A stretch of 64,000 nucleotides of DNA from Anaerolineales bacterium (lineage in GTDB: Bacteria > Chloroflexota > Anaerolineae > 4572-78 > J111), in the NCBI GenBank assembly GCA_015075405.1, contig JABTUK010000005.1:124001-188000 (forward strand), written 5' to 3'. Positions 7,864 through 15,700 of the stretch are shown piece by piece (the first letter of the stretch is position 1; every line of letters begins with the position of its first letter). Under the pieces are notes generated by a model. That model saw only the letters and a program-made list of their open reading frames with translations. It did no database searches and was not told where the DNA came from. Made by a program: the position numbers and the translations under genes.

Positions 7864-8964
7864 TTATGGTTGCAACGTCACCTTGATCGAGGTTTGGCCG
7901 GAGGCGACCAGATCAATGCCTTCTTGAAAAGCAGTTAAGGGCATTTGATGGGTAATGATATGCTCCATCGGCAGCAGGCCCTTTTGGAGCATGTCAATGG
8001 CGACCGGATAACAGTACGGACTCAGGTGAGAGCCGTGAATATTCAACTCCTTGGTATCGCCGATGATCGTCCAATCTACCGTCACCGGCTCGCGCATGAC
8101 GCTGAACTCGACAAAGGTGCCGAGTTTGCGGATCATGTGCAGCCCTTGTTCAACAGCAGCCGGGTGGCCGGTGGCTTCGATGTAAACATCGCAACCGTAG
8201 CCATCGGTCAGCTTGCGGACCTCGTCAATCACATCCACTTTGCCCGGATTCAGGCCCAGGTCGGCCCCGCACGCTTTGGCGACTTCCAATCGTTGGTCGC
8301 TCATATCCAGCGAAATAAGCAGGCTGGGGTGTTTGAGCCGGGCCGCCGCAATCATGCCCAGCCCCAGCGGACCGGCCCCGGCGATAACCACCACATCCTG
8401 AAATTCGATATTCGCCCGCTGCACGGCGTGAATCGAGCAGGCCAGCGGCTCGATGTAAACGGCATGCTCAATCGGAACGGATGACGGGACTTTGTGGTTG
8501 ATGGCGTCGCTGGGAAAGAGCATATAGTCGGCCATGGCCCCAAAGGTGCGCTGGCGAAAGCCATAGACATCGTGTTTCTTTTGACACATCCAGTATTGGC
8601 CGCGCCGGCAAAAACGGCAGTCCCAACAGGGGACAATTTGCTCGGAGACGGCCATATCGCCCAGTTGCAGGCCGTACTTCTCGCCCGCGCCTTCGCCCAG
8701 GGCGACAACCTCGCCGACAAATTCGTGGCCGGGAATGACCGGCGGCTGGCAGTAACCTTCGCGGTACTTGTCGCCCCAAAAGAGCGCGCCGCCCAGATAA
8801 CACTTTAAATCGCTGGCGCAGATGCCCACCGACTTGACTTTAACGACCACCTCCCCCGGCCCCGGCTGCGGCACGGCCCACTCCTGGAGCCGGTAATCCT
8901 GCGGGCCGTAGCAAACCACTGCCTGCATCGTTTTGGGTAAGGGGGTGTGTGCTTGATAGTTCAT
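7864..8964 (-). CDS. Zinc-dependent MDR dehydrogenase (erythritol/threitol-dehydrogenase-like)
   Basis: 366 residues. Catalytic zinc ligands C49 (GICASD) and H80-E81 (IPGHEF); structural zinc C113, C116, C119 and C127; Rossmann motif GAGPLG. The insert between C49 and H80 (FWGDKYREGYCQPP) and the length resemble the erythritol/L-threitol dehydrogenase branch as I remember it, but this substrate is inference from memory. Seen in context it is one of four oxidoreductases of polyol type in the operon. RBS-like GGAGAT precedes the ATG at 8964. Confidence 0.85.
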   Translation of the reverse strand: MNYQAHTPLPKTMQAVVCYGPQDYRLQEWAVPQPGPGEVVVKVKSVGICASDLKCYLGGALFWGDKYREGYCQPPVIPGHEFVGEVVALGEGAGEKYGLQLGDMAVSEQIVPCWDCRFCRRGQYWMCQKKHDVYGFRQRTFGAMADYMLFPSDAINHKVPSSVPIEHAVYIEPLACSIHAVQRANIEFQDVVVIAGAGPLGLGMIAAARLKHPSLLISLDMSDQRLEVAKACGADLGLNPGKVDVIDEVRKLTDGYGCDVYIEATGHPAAVEQGLHMIRKLGTFVEFSVMREPVTVDWTIIGDTKELNIHGSHLSPYCYPVAIDMLQKGLLPMEHIITHQMPLTAFQEGIDLVASGQTSIKVTLQP

Positions 8965-8979
8965 GGTATCTCCAGATAC

Positions 8980-9027
8980 GTGGCGCGTGGTGCGTGGTGC
9001 GTATCAGCATTACGCGCCACGCACTAC
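8980..9027. repeat. Hairpin made of GTGGTGC-type units
   Basis: GTGGCGCGTGGTGCGTGGTGCGT folds back on ACGCGCCACGCACTAC. Sits between the GpsA-like and MDR genes. Confidence 0.7.
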
Positions 9028-9036
9028 GGGATTAGA

Positions 9037-10089
9037 TTACTCAGCAAAAAAGGCGTCCCAGGGAATTTCTACCGGGGCATCATGACAGACAATCTCGATC
9101 ATTGTTTGCAGCAAGGGCAAGGCGCGGCCATCGAGCGTGCCCTGAGCGATGAGGTTTTTGACGGTGGGGCCAATCGCCTCGGCCAACTGCGCCCCTTCGA
9201 TGGTCACATCGGCCATGTACTTAGACTTGGCTTCGCTGTAAGGCATGCCCAGGCCCAGATAGCGGCCCATGCGCCCGTTGCGTCCTCCCTGCGCCGTCAC
9301 GTACAGGTCGCCCGCGCCGGGCAGGGTGTAAGCCGTGCGCGCCTGGCCGCCCATATAGTTGACCATGTACAGGATTTCGTTCAACCCCTGGGCATAAATG
9401 GCGGCTGACAGGTTGTGCATCACCGCGCCACTTGCGGCTACACCGTCTTTCTCCAACAGCCCGTGAACCAGGCCGACGGCCAGGGCGTACACATTTTTCA
9501 TGGCTACGGCCACTTCGACGCCCACAAAGTCGGTGTTGGTCCAGACGTGGTAATAGGGGGTGCGTAACCAGCCGGCCAGCTTGTCCAGCAGGGCTTGATC
9601 CGAGCCGGTAATGACCACGCAGGTATGCCGCCGGGCGGCCAATTCCCCGGCAATCGAAGGGCCGCCGATGGCGTTCAGGCTGACTTTATCACGGGTGGCG
9701 GCGGGCAAACGGCTGCGAAACAAGTCGGGCAAAAGGCCCAGCTGCTGCCCGTCGCCGTGCAGGCCCTTGGTCAGGGCCAACACCGGCACGTCCGGCGGCA
9801 GCACCGGCCCCAACCGCTCGGCGGCCCACTCCACCCCCAGCGAGTTAACGCCCAGTACCACCAGATCAGCCCCAGAAATCACTTCCCCCAGCCGGTCCCA
9901 GGTGTAGGGCAAAACCGAATCGGATAGATAACAGTTCAAGCGGGGATGAAAGTGATTTTCGTGAATTTGCTCGATGATGTCGCCATCCAGGTGCGTGCCC
10001 ACCAGGTGAACCGCGTGACCATTTTCGGCCAGGGGCGTGGTAAAGGCACTGCCCATCATCCCCGCGCCTAAAATAACTATTTTTGCCAT
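9037..10089 (-). CDS. GpsA-like NAD(P)-dependent glycerol-3-phosphate dehydrogenase family protein
   Basis: 350 residues. N-terminal Rossmann motif GAGMMG at 8-13, then the family blocks ALTKGL, IGGPSIAGELA, VGVEVAVAMKNVYALAVG (with the conserved Lys) and PGAGDLYVTAQGGRNGRMG. GpsA interconverts dihydroxyacetone phosphate and sn-glycerol-3-phosphate. Several GpsA positions differ (for example HFHPRLN where housekeeping enzymes have YLPG-type sequence), and the gene is embedded in a catabolic operon, so it may be a paralogue acting on a related phosphorylated polyol. It follows the glycerol-1-phosphate dehydrogenase gene, from which only a hairpin spacer separates it. Confidence 0.85.
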   Translation of the reverse strand: MAKIVILGAGMMGSAFTTPLAENGHAVHLVGTHLDGDIIEQIHENHFHPRLNCYLSDSVLPYTWDRLGEVISGADLVVLGVNSLGVEWAAERLGPVLPPDVPVLALTKGLHGDGQQLGLLPDLFRSRLPAATRDKVSLNAIGGPSIAGELAARRHTCVVITGSDQALLDKLAGWLRTPYYHVWTNTDFVGVEVAVAMKNVYALAVGLVHGLLEKDGVAASGAVMHNLSAAIYAQGLNEILYMVNYMGGQARTAYTLPGAGDLYVTAQGGRNGRMGRYLGLGMPYSEAKSKYMADVTIEGAQLAEAIGPTVKNLIAQGTLDGRALPLLQTMIEIVCHDAPVEIPWDAFFAE

Positions 10090-10099
10090 AGTGCTTCAG

Positions 10100-10203
10100 G
10101 GAGTAGGGAGTAGGAAGTAGGAAGTAGGGGGAAGAGAGAGGATAGTTCATCTTCTATCTTCTTCCCCTTTACTCCTTACTCCTTACTCCCTACTACCTAC
10201 TCC
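10100..10203. repeat. Hairpin made of AGTAGGA-type units
   Basis: Left arm AGTAGGGAGTAGGAAGTAGG, right arm CTCCTTACTCCCTACTACC, with a purine/pyrimidine-rich loop. It ends exactly at the stop codon of the glycerol-1-phosphate dehydrogenase gene. Confidence 0.8.
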
Positions 10204-11454
10204 TTACTTCAGATTAATCCCGCACAGGTGCGACAGTTTATCCACATTAAAGCGATGGCGCAGCAGATGGGAGTAGTCCACCGCTTCTTTGACCTCGGCG
10301 CTGCTAAAGCCGAGGGCGGTCAAATCGGTTTCGCCGCCGACCTGCTTTAGCCACCCGGCCATCTGTTGGGATGACGGCACCGAGGCGGCAATGGCCTGAA
10401 TTTCGGCCCAGTTGTCGGCGATTTTTTGCTTGAGGTCCCGATAGCCCTGCTCGGAGAGGGAGATAAAGGGTTCCTGTTCGGCCAAAACCTTGTCCTCGAT
10501 GCCGGGATAAGCCTGGGCAATCTCCTGTTCATACTGCTCGCGGGTGGGCTGCTGCGCTCGGTCTAACTGCTTGATGGCTTCGGCCCGGCTGATGCGGCGC
10601 AGCTTGTCATAATAACCGGCGCAGATAACGGAAGCCGCGCCCACTTTGATCCCGTGCAAAACCGCCGGTTTGTGCTGCCACAGCAGTTTCATTTCCAGGT
10701 GATGCGAAATCTGGTGTTCCGCCCCCGAGGCCGGGCGAGAATTATTGGCATCGAGCATGCACAGGCCGGATTCAATCAAGCCGTCCATAAGGGCCTGAAT
10801 ACCCTCTGTCGAAGCCTGACTGATTTCATGGACGCGCTCGACGCATTTATCTACAGCCACACGCACCCGCTGGCTGATTGCTTCGTCGTGGCTTTCACCC
10901 CACAGCAGCTTGCCTAGCCGCCAGTCGGCCAGCGCGATGTATTTGCCCAGCATATCGCCAAAACCGGAGGCGCTCATGCGCTGGGGCGCGGCGCTCAATA
11001 CGTCAATATCGCCAAAAACGCCCAGCGGTGACTGGCAGTAAACCGTTTTCTTGAAACCGGCAATCACCGAAGGCGCGCCGGCGCTGGTGTAGCCATCCAC
11101 CGAGGCGGCGGTGGGATAGGCGATAAAATTAGAGCGGGTGTGGAAGCTGACAAAACGGGTGATGTCGGTCAGCGAACCGGAGCCGACGGCGATAAAGGTT
11201 CGCTCCTCGTTGCCGGTATCCAGCATTACCTGAACAAAGTACTGCTCGTTGGCAACAATTTCTTCGCCCTTCAAAAGCGACATTTTGACGTCAAAGCCGG
11301 CGGCTTTTAACTTTTCGCTCAGGTGTTTGCCGGCAGCGGCAAAGGTATTGTCATCAGCCACCAGCATCAGCTTGTCGAGGTGATGGTTTTTACAATATTC
11401 GATTAGGGGGTCGCTGGCATTTTTGCCAATGTAAATGTAAATATCGTCGCGCAT
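10204..11454 (-). CDS. sn-glycerol-1-phosphate dehydrogenase family protein (AraM/EgsA-like)
   Basis: 416 residues, about the length of Bacillus AraM. Motifs: GSGSLTDITRF for NAD binding, PTAASVDGYTS, SGFGDMLGKY with a metal-ligand Asp, SGAEHQISHH with a metal-ligand His, and LHGIKVG with the second His. The family reduces dihydroxyacetone phosphate to sn-glycerol-1-phosphate using a divalent metal. In Bacillus subtilis araM lies in the arabinose operon beside araL (HAD phosphatase), araB and the araNPQ transporter; the same partners occur here. The Shine-Dalgarno AGGAG (11467-11471) lies 12 nt before the ATG and inside the target duplication of the IS element, so the insertion landed just upstream of translation initiation. 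Confidence 0.9.
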   Translation of the reverse strand: MRDDIYIYIGKNASDPLIEYCKNHHLDKLMLVADDNTFAAAGKHLSEKLKAAGFDVKMSLLKGEEIVANEQYFVQVMLDTGNEERTFIAVGSGSLTDITRFVSFHTRSNFIAYPTAASVDGYTSAGAPSVIAGFKKTVYCQSPLGVFGDIDVLSAAPQRMSASGFGDMLGKYIALADWRLGKLLWGESHDEAISQRVRVAVDKCVERVHEISQASTEGIQALMDGLIESGLCMLDANNSRPASGAEHQISHHLEMKLLWQHKPAVLHGIKVGAASVICAGYYDKLRRISRAEAIKQLDRAQQPTREQYEQEIAQAYPGIEDKVLAEQEPFISLSEQGYRDLKQKIADNWAEIQAIAASVPSSQQMAGWLKQVGGETDLTALGFSSAEVKEAVDYSHLLRHRFNVDKLSHLCGINLK

Positions 11455-11466
11455 GAGAAGTTAGAA

Positions 11467-11475
11467 CTCCTGTGG
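11467..11475. repeat. Target-site duplication, left copy, of the IS4-family element
   Basis: CTCCTGTGG here and at 12746-12754 directly flank the element. Nine bases fits the IS4 family. The sequence includes the reverse complement of AGGAG, the Shine-Dalgarno of the downstream dehydrogenase gene. Confidence 0.92.
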
Positions 11476-12745
11476 CTGGTTGGCCGACAAATTTAAGTTT
11501 TGAAAGCGACCACCCATTTAGGTTTAGGTCGGGTTGCTTTGCGGCGTGAAGCCATGGCGGGTTCAGGGTCGGGAGCGGGGTCAAGCCAAAGGGCGGGCAT
11601 ACGGGGCCAACCACGGCGGAATTGTTGGCGTAACCAACTCCAACCGATTTTGAGATAACTCATGCCCCGGTCCCAGTGAGCATCCACCCAGCGACGGAGC
11701 TTGAGGCGAACCACACCCACGCCAACACTGGTAAAGTGAAGCGTGGCCACGGCCAGAACCAGAAACAATCGTTCCAGAGCAGCGGGCGTATCCAAACGGC
11801 TGGCCTCGACCTGAAAGCCATTGGATTTGTCATCGAGGAAATTTTCTTCCAGGTCAAAGCGCAAGCCGTACTCGTCAAAGGTAGTCAAGTCGGTATACTC
11901 ATCGCTGACCAGTAACCACGGGTCTTGGTTGGGTTGGTCCAGTTGGGCTAAGGCCAGGTGACACGGCCCTAAGGCCACCCCCAGGAGATGGACCCGGTGG
12001 TAGAAATGGGCGGCTCCTTTGGCGGGGAGCAGTTGCCCGACCGGGACCACCCGGCGGTCAGGGAAATGGATTAAGGTATCAGCCGTCAGCCGAACCCGGT
12101 AATGCCACTGCTGCCGCCGCAGCCACTGGAACAGTTCTTGGTGGACGAAGCCTCGGTCGGCCAGGAAAATGACCTCCAGACCGGTCGGCAGACAAGCCGC
12201 CGCTTGATCCAGCACCCCGACATAGTCAGCATAGCCGACGGTCGCGCTGGCATGCCGCAGCACCCGCCAGGCCAAAGGAATAGCTCGCCCCCGATAGATC
12301 AGGGATACCCGGATCAAAACGAAAGGACTGCCGTGCAACACCGATACATCCAAAGCCACATACACCCGTCCCCTGGGCGACCAAGCCGTCAGCGCGGCTT
12401 GCACCAGCGGCGCATACAAGGCTTGGACCCGAATTTGGGCATTGTCCACCCACCGCTGGAAGCGCCGGGTGTGACTGGCGGCTTGGTGGGCCTGGCTCTT
12501 GACCGCTTCGCCCCAACTCGATAAACTGGCCTTCTGGCTCCAACACAGACCTACCACCGCCCAAGCCAGGGTCACCAAGCGGCGAATATCGCCCCAAGCG
12601 GATCGAGGCAGATGGAGCAGAAAAGTTTGCATCAGGGTACAAAACATTTGATGACTATCCGTCATATTACCTCCCGAATTTCTCTGGGAGGTTGTTTTAC
12701 CGCAATCTTGGCTATTTATCCAGATTAAATTTGTCAGCCAAGCAG
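11476..12745. mobile_element. IS4-family insertion sequence, 1270 bp
   Basis: Terminal inverted repeats: CTGGTTGGCCGACAAATT at 11476 and its mate (read on the other strand from 12745) CTGCTTGGCTGACAAATT; they agree at 16 of 18 positions and continue with TTAA on both sides. The 9-bp duplication CTCCTGTGG flanks both ends. One transposase gene fills the element. The near-identical ends, matching duplication and intact frame suggest recent arrival. It splits the polyol operon between the HAD phosphatase and the glycerol-1-phosphate dehydrogenase. Confidence 0.95.
11493..12665 (-). CDS. IS4-family DDE transposase
   Basis: I start at ATG 12665, which has GGGAGGTAAT in front; the open frame to 12893 crosses the IS end and repeat DNA. 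390 residues. Catalytic triad candidates: D in YVALDVS, D in FLADRGF, and E in the IS4 YREK signature, which fits exactly (Y, 2 residues, R, 3 residues, E, 6 residues, K in YGLRFDLEENFLDDK). The C-terminus is basic. The stop codon TAA lies inside the left inverted repeat. Same strand as the operon, so read-through of operon transcription into or out of the element is possible. Confidence 0.93.
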   Translation of the reverse strand: MTDSHQMFCTLMQTFLLHLPRSAWGDIRRLVTLAWAVVGLCWSQKASLSSWGEAVKSQAHQAASHTRRFQRWVDNAQIRVQALYAPLVQAALTAWSPRGRVYVALDVSVLHGSPFVLIRVSLIYRGRAIPLAWRVLRHASATVGYADYVGVLDQAAACLPTGLEVIFLADRGFVHQELFQWLRRQQWHYRVRLTADTLIHFPDRRVVPVGQLLPAKGAAHFYHRVHLLGVALGPCHLALAQLDQPNQDPWLLVSDEYTDLTTFDEYGLRFDLEENFLDDKSNGFQVEASRLDTPAALERLFLVLAVATLHFTSVGVGVVRLKLRRWVDAHWDRGMSYLKIGWSWLRQQFRRGWPRMPALWLDPAPDPEPAMASRRKATRPKPKWVVAFKT

Positions 12746-12754
12746 CTCCTGTGG
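12746..12754. repeat. Target-site duplication, right copy
   Basis: CTCCTGTGG, identical to 11467-11475. Confidence 0.92.
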
Positions 12755-12760
12755 AGATAA

Positions 12761-12843
12761 CCCTCACCCCCAACCCCTCTCCCAGAGGGAGAGGGGAGCA
12801 AGAGCGAGTTCCCTCTCCCTCTGGGAGAGGGCTAGGGTGAGGG
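12761..12843. repeat. CCCTCACCCCCAACCCC-type hairpin element
   Basis: Same words as 7755-7803, here with a larger GAGAGGGGAGCAAGAGCGAG-like centre. Lies between the IS and the HAD phosphatase gene; nothing else is seen in 12766-12954. Confidence 0.8.
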
Positions 12844-12954
12844 CTGATTTTGCTATTAATGGTATGCCAAAAGACTTGTATTAACCTCTGCAAAATAGTG
12901 GATAGCAGATAAGGGAAAGACAGGGTGGCTTTGTTCTGAACCTTTGCTACTCTG

Positions 12955-13767
12955 CTACCCTGTTACCTGTTGTAAAACAGCGGTTAACTCGGCTAAATCT
13001 TGCATCACAAAATCGGGTGGGTAGGGTGCGCCGGGAATATCCTCCAGTTGCGCTTCCCCGCTTAGCACCAGAACGGTGGTCACACCGGCGGCGGCCAGGG
13101 CGATGTCGGTATAGAGCCGGTCGCCAATCATACAAATTTTATCCACCGACACAGCCATTCGTTCGACGACAGCTTCGATAATCGGCGGGTTGGGTTTGCC
13201 GATGATGACATCGGGCCGGCGTCCGGTGGAGGCTTCGACCAGGGCCATCATGGCCCCGATATCGGGCATGAAGCCGCCGGGGATGGGGCAGTTGAAATCG
13301 GGATGGGTGGCGATGTAGGGTACGCCGGCCCGCACCAAATCGCACAAGCGCCACAACTTTTCGTAGGTTAAGGTGGTATCAAATCCGAGGACGGCATAAT
13401 CGGGCGTTTCCGCATCCGCGAGTTCAAAGCCGTGACTTTTGAACTCTTCTTCCAGGGCCGGCGTGCCGACCAGGTAAATTTTGGCCCCCGGCTTTTCCCG
13501 GTGCAGGTAGACCGCCGTGGCTTCGCCGGAGGTAAAGATTTTATCCGGGCTGACCTGCAAGCCCAGGTGGGCCAGCTTTTCGGCGTACTGGCCGCGATGT
13601 TTGGAGGAGTTGTTGGTGAGAAACAGGTAGGCGATGTTACGGGCGGTCAGCAATTCGATAAAATCAAGCGCGCCCGGCAGCAGTTTATCGCCCAGGTAAA
13701 CGGTGCCGTCCATATCCAACAGGAACAGGCGAATATTGGTTAATTTTGAGATAGTTTCAGGCATCAT
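12955..13767 (-). CDS. HAD-superfamily IIA phosphatase (NagD/AraL-like)
   Basis: 270 residues. Motif I DMDGT near residue 18, motif II TNNSS, cap region, Lys in GKPNPP, and motif IV GDRLYTDI. HAD-IIA enzymes dephosphorylate sugar or glycerol phosphates (NagD, AraL, phosphoglycolate phosphatase types). Its start overlaps the end of the FGGY kinase gene by 11 nt, so the pair is translationally coupled; a phosphatase made with a kinase may clear stalled sugar phosphates, as proposed for AraL. Downstream the operon is interrupted by the IS. Confidence 0.92.
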   Translation of the reverse strand: MMPETISKLTNIRLFLLDMDGTVYLGDKLLPGALDFIELLTARNIAYLFLTNNSSKHRGQYAEKLAHLGLQVSPDKIFTSGEATAVYLHREKPGAKIYLVGTPALEEEFKSHGFELADAETPDYAVLGFDTTLTYEKLWRLCDLVRAGVPYIATHPDFNCPIPGGFMPDIGAMMALVEASTGRRPDVIIGKPNPPIIEAVVERMAVSVDKICMIGDRLYTDIALAAAGVTTVLVLSGEAQLEDIPGAPYPPDFVMQDLAELTAVLQQVTG

Positions 13768-15289
13768 GGCGGGTCAATTCACTCAGACGGTGGAGTAAGG
13801 TTTGTAAGGTGGGGAACAGCGGTTTGTAAACTTCTTGATACAGCCGCTCGTAGAACTGCTGCGACTCCGGGTTGGGGGTGAAGCGCTCGGCGGTATTAGT
13901 CATGGCCGCCGCAGCCTGATAAGCATCAGGATACCAGCCGGCGGCGACGGCGGCCAAAATGCCCGCTCCCAGGCAGGTCGCCTCGGTGGTGGTCGAGCGC
14001 ACAATCGGCACGCCAGTCACATCGGCCATAATCTGACACCATAACTTGCTGCGACTGCCGCCGCCCAGGGTAATATACTCGGTGAAAGGTTGGCCGGTGG
14101 CGGCCATAACCCCTTCGCCGGCCAGACGCTGCTCATAAGCAATACCTTCAAGAATGGCCCGGTAAATATGCTCGCGGCTGTGAAATGTATTCCAGCCAAT
14201 CGTAATGCCCGAAGCCGCCGGGTCCCAATAAGGTGTGGAAACACTGGTCCAGTAGGGTACTAACATCAAGCCTAATGCGCCGGGGGAAACCTTGGCGGCG
14301 GCGGCTTCCAGCAATTCTTCGGGGCTGAGGGGCAATCGCAGGTCGTTCAAATCGCCGGCCATTTTTTCGACAAACCAACTGACCGTCAGCAGGCCGCTGC
14401 GGATGACCGTTTCCAGAAAATAGGTTCCGGCAATCGGAGCATACATGGTACGGAAGGCCCGGTCTACCACATAATCCGGGCTAAAGGGGCCGCTGACCAC
14501 CGCCGTGCCCATATTCAGATAAGCCCGGCCCTCGCCCATCGCATTAGCGCCCAATCCGGCACATTGACCATCACCCGCCCCGGCCACGACCGGCAGCCCG
14601 GCGGGCAAGCCTGTCGCGGCGGCAGCCTCCTGGCTCACCTGGCCGATGATTTGCCCCGGCGGAAAAAGTTCGGGGAATTGGTCCAGCCGGAAGCCCAGCG
14701 GGTCAAGTAGTTCCGCCGACCACTGATGCGTCTGCATATCCACCAGGCCCATCGGGTCGGCGCAGGCCAAACTGGTGCGGAAGTGGCCGGTCAAACGGTA
14801 GACCAGAAAGGCGTGCGTCTCCAGGAATTTGTGCGCCTGTTTGACAATTTCCGGCTCGTGCTGCTGTAGCCAGACCAGCTTGGGCAGCGAGGGGGTCATC
14901 GAGAGAGGTTTGCCGCTGATGTGATGAATCTTGGCGGCCCCAATTTTGTCGGCCAGATAGGGCAGTTGGGCCTGGGTGCGCTCGTCGAGCCAGAGGATGG
15001 CGTGGCGGATGGGTTGGCCCTGGCGGTTGATCGGCACAAAACTTTCGCGCTGGTGAGTAATGCACAGGGCTTCGACCCTGGCGGCGTCAATCTGGCTCAA
15101 AACCTCTTTGAGAGCCACACACAAACTGCGCCACCAATGTTCGGCATCCTGCTCAAACCAGGCCGGGTCGGGCCGCAGCAAGGGATAAGAGTCCCGGCCT
15201 TCGGCGATGGGATGGCCGTGTTTGTTCCAGGCAATTGCTTTGCACGCCGTCGTGCTGCTGTCAACGCTGATAACGAGTGGGTCATTCAT
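13757..15289 (-). CDS. FGGY-family carbohydrate kinase (xylulokinase-like)
   Basis: 510 residues, standard FGGY length. ATP-binding fold start VDSSTTACKAI, substrate region ILWLDERT, GAGDGQCAGLG, and the C-terminal GGGSRSKLWCQIMADV and EATCLGAGILA that mark the xylulokinase side of the family. These kinases phosphorylate ketopentoses, tetritols or glycerol. With polyol dehydrogenases downstream, the likely substrate is the ketose they produce (inference). Overlaps the phosphatase gene. A repeat-rich 411-bp gap separates it from the AraB-like kinase upstream. Confidence 0.9.
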   Translation of the reverse strand: MNDPLVISVDSSTTACKAIAWNKHGHPIAEGRDSYPLLRPDPAWFEQDAEHWWRSLCVALKEVLSQIDAARVEALCITHQRESFVPINRQGQPIRHAILWLDERTQAQLPYLADKIGAAKIHHISGKPLSMTPSLPKLVWLQQHEPEIVKQAHKFLETHAFLVYRLTGHFRTSLACADPMGLVDMQTHQWSAELLDPLGFRLDQFPELFPPGQIIGQVSQEAAAATGLPAGLPVVAGAGDGQCAGLGANAMGEGRAYLNMGTAVVSGPFSPDYVVDRAFRTMYAPIAGTYFLETVIRSGLLTVSWFVEKMAGDLNDLRLPLSPEELLEAAAAKVSPGALGLMLVPYWTSVSTPYWDPAASGITIGWNTFHSREHIYRAILEGIAYEQRLAGEGVMAATGQPFTEYITLGGGSRSKLWCQIMADVTGVPIVRSTTTEATCLGAGILAAVAAGWYPDAYQAAAAMTNTAERFTPNPESQQFYERLYQEVYKPLFPTLQTLLHRLSELTRHDA

Positions 15290-15333
15290 AGGGTTTTTCT
15301 TCTATTTAAGTGTTTCTCAATATCATTAAGTGA

Positions 15334-15457
15334 AGCAGCATCCTGAGTAGGTGAGCGAAGCGAACCGTATCGAAGGGTGCTGCTTTGTCATAAAGTCGTC
15401 GCCAACTCGCACCCTTCGATACGCGCTTCACTGCGTTCCGCGCTACTCAGGATGCGG
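15334..15457. repeat. Palindromic repeat, TTCGATACG/CTGAGTAG family, copy 3
   Basis: AGCAGCATCCTGAGTAGG, CGTATCGAAGGGTGC, then CACCCTTCGATACGC and CTACTCAGGATGC. First of three repeats in the 15290-15700 gap; no gene is seen in that gap. Confidence 0.85.
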
Positions 15458-15486
15458 TTTTCTGGCTTAACTCAATGACATTGGCC

Positions 15487-15683
15487 CTCAGGTCATTTCG
15501 AGGCCGTAGGCCGAGAAATCCTTAGTGATTGTCTAAAAATAAGTTCCCCCAAGTTCCTACAAGTTCCCGGGGAACTAAGGGAACTTATAGGAACTCAAAA
15601 CGGGAAGTAAATTTTAGACGTTTACTTACAATGTTACATCGGCCTCGGGGATTTCTCCCCGCTTTGCGGGTCGAAATGACATG
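15487..15683. repeat. GTCATTTCGA-family repeat, copy 2, interrupted by a MITE-like repeat
   Basis: GGTCATTTCGAGG on the left and GGTCGAAATGACATGG on the right belong to the GTCATTTCGA family. The middle (15523-15628) is a different element, so this is a nested insertion. Confidence 0.8.
15523..15628. repeat. MITE-like 105-bp element (AAGTTCC family), copy A
   Basis: Begins TAGTGATTGTCTAAAAATAA and ends AATTTTAGACGTTTACTTA; the interior has AAGTTCCCCCAAGTTCCTAC and its inverted counterpart. The reverse complement of 30281-30385 matches it nearly end to end, so these are two inverted copies of one mobile repeat with no coding capacity. Confidence 0.88.
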
Positions 15684-15700
15684 GTTGAGTAGTTCTATCT

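Noticed and set aside
11493..12893. 466-residue version of the IS4 transposase
   Set aside because: The first 76 codons lie beyond the IS end and read through a CCCTCACCCCC repeat; the ATG at 12665 has a good RBS.
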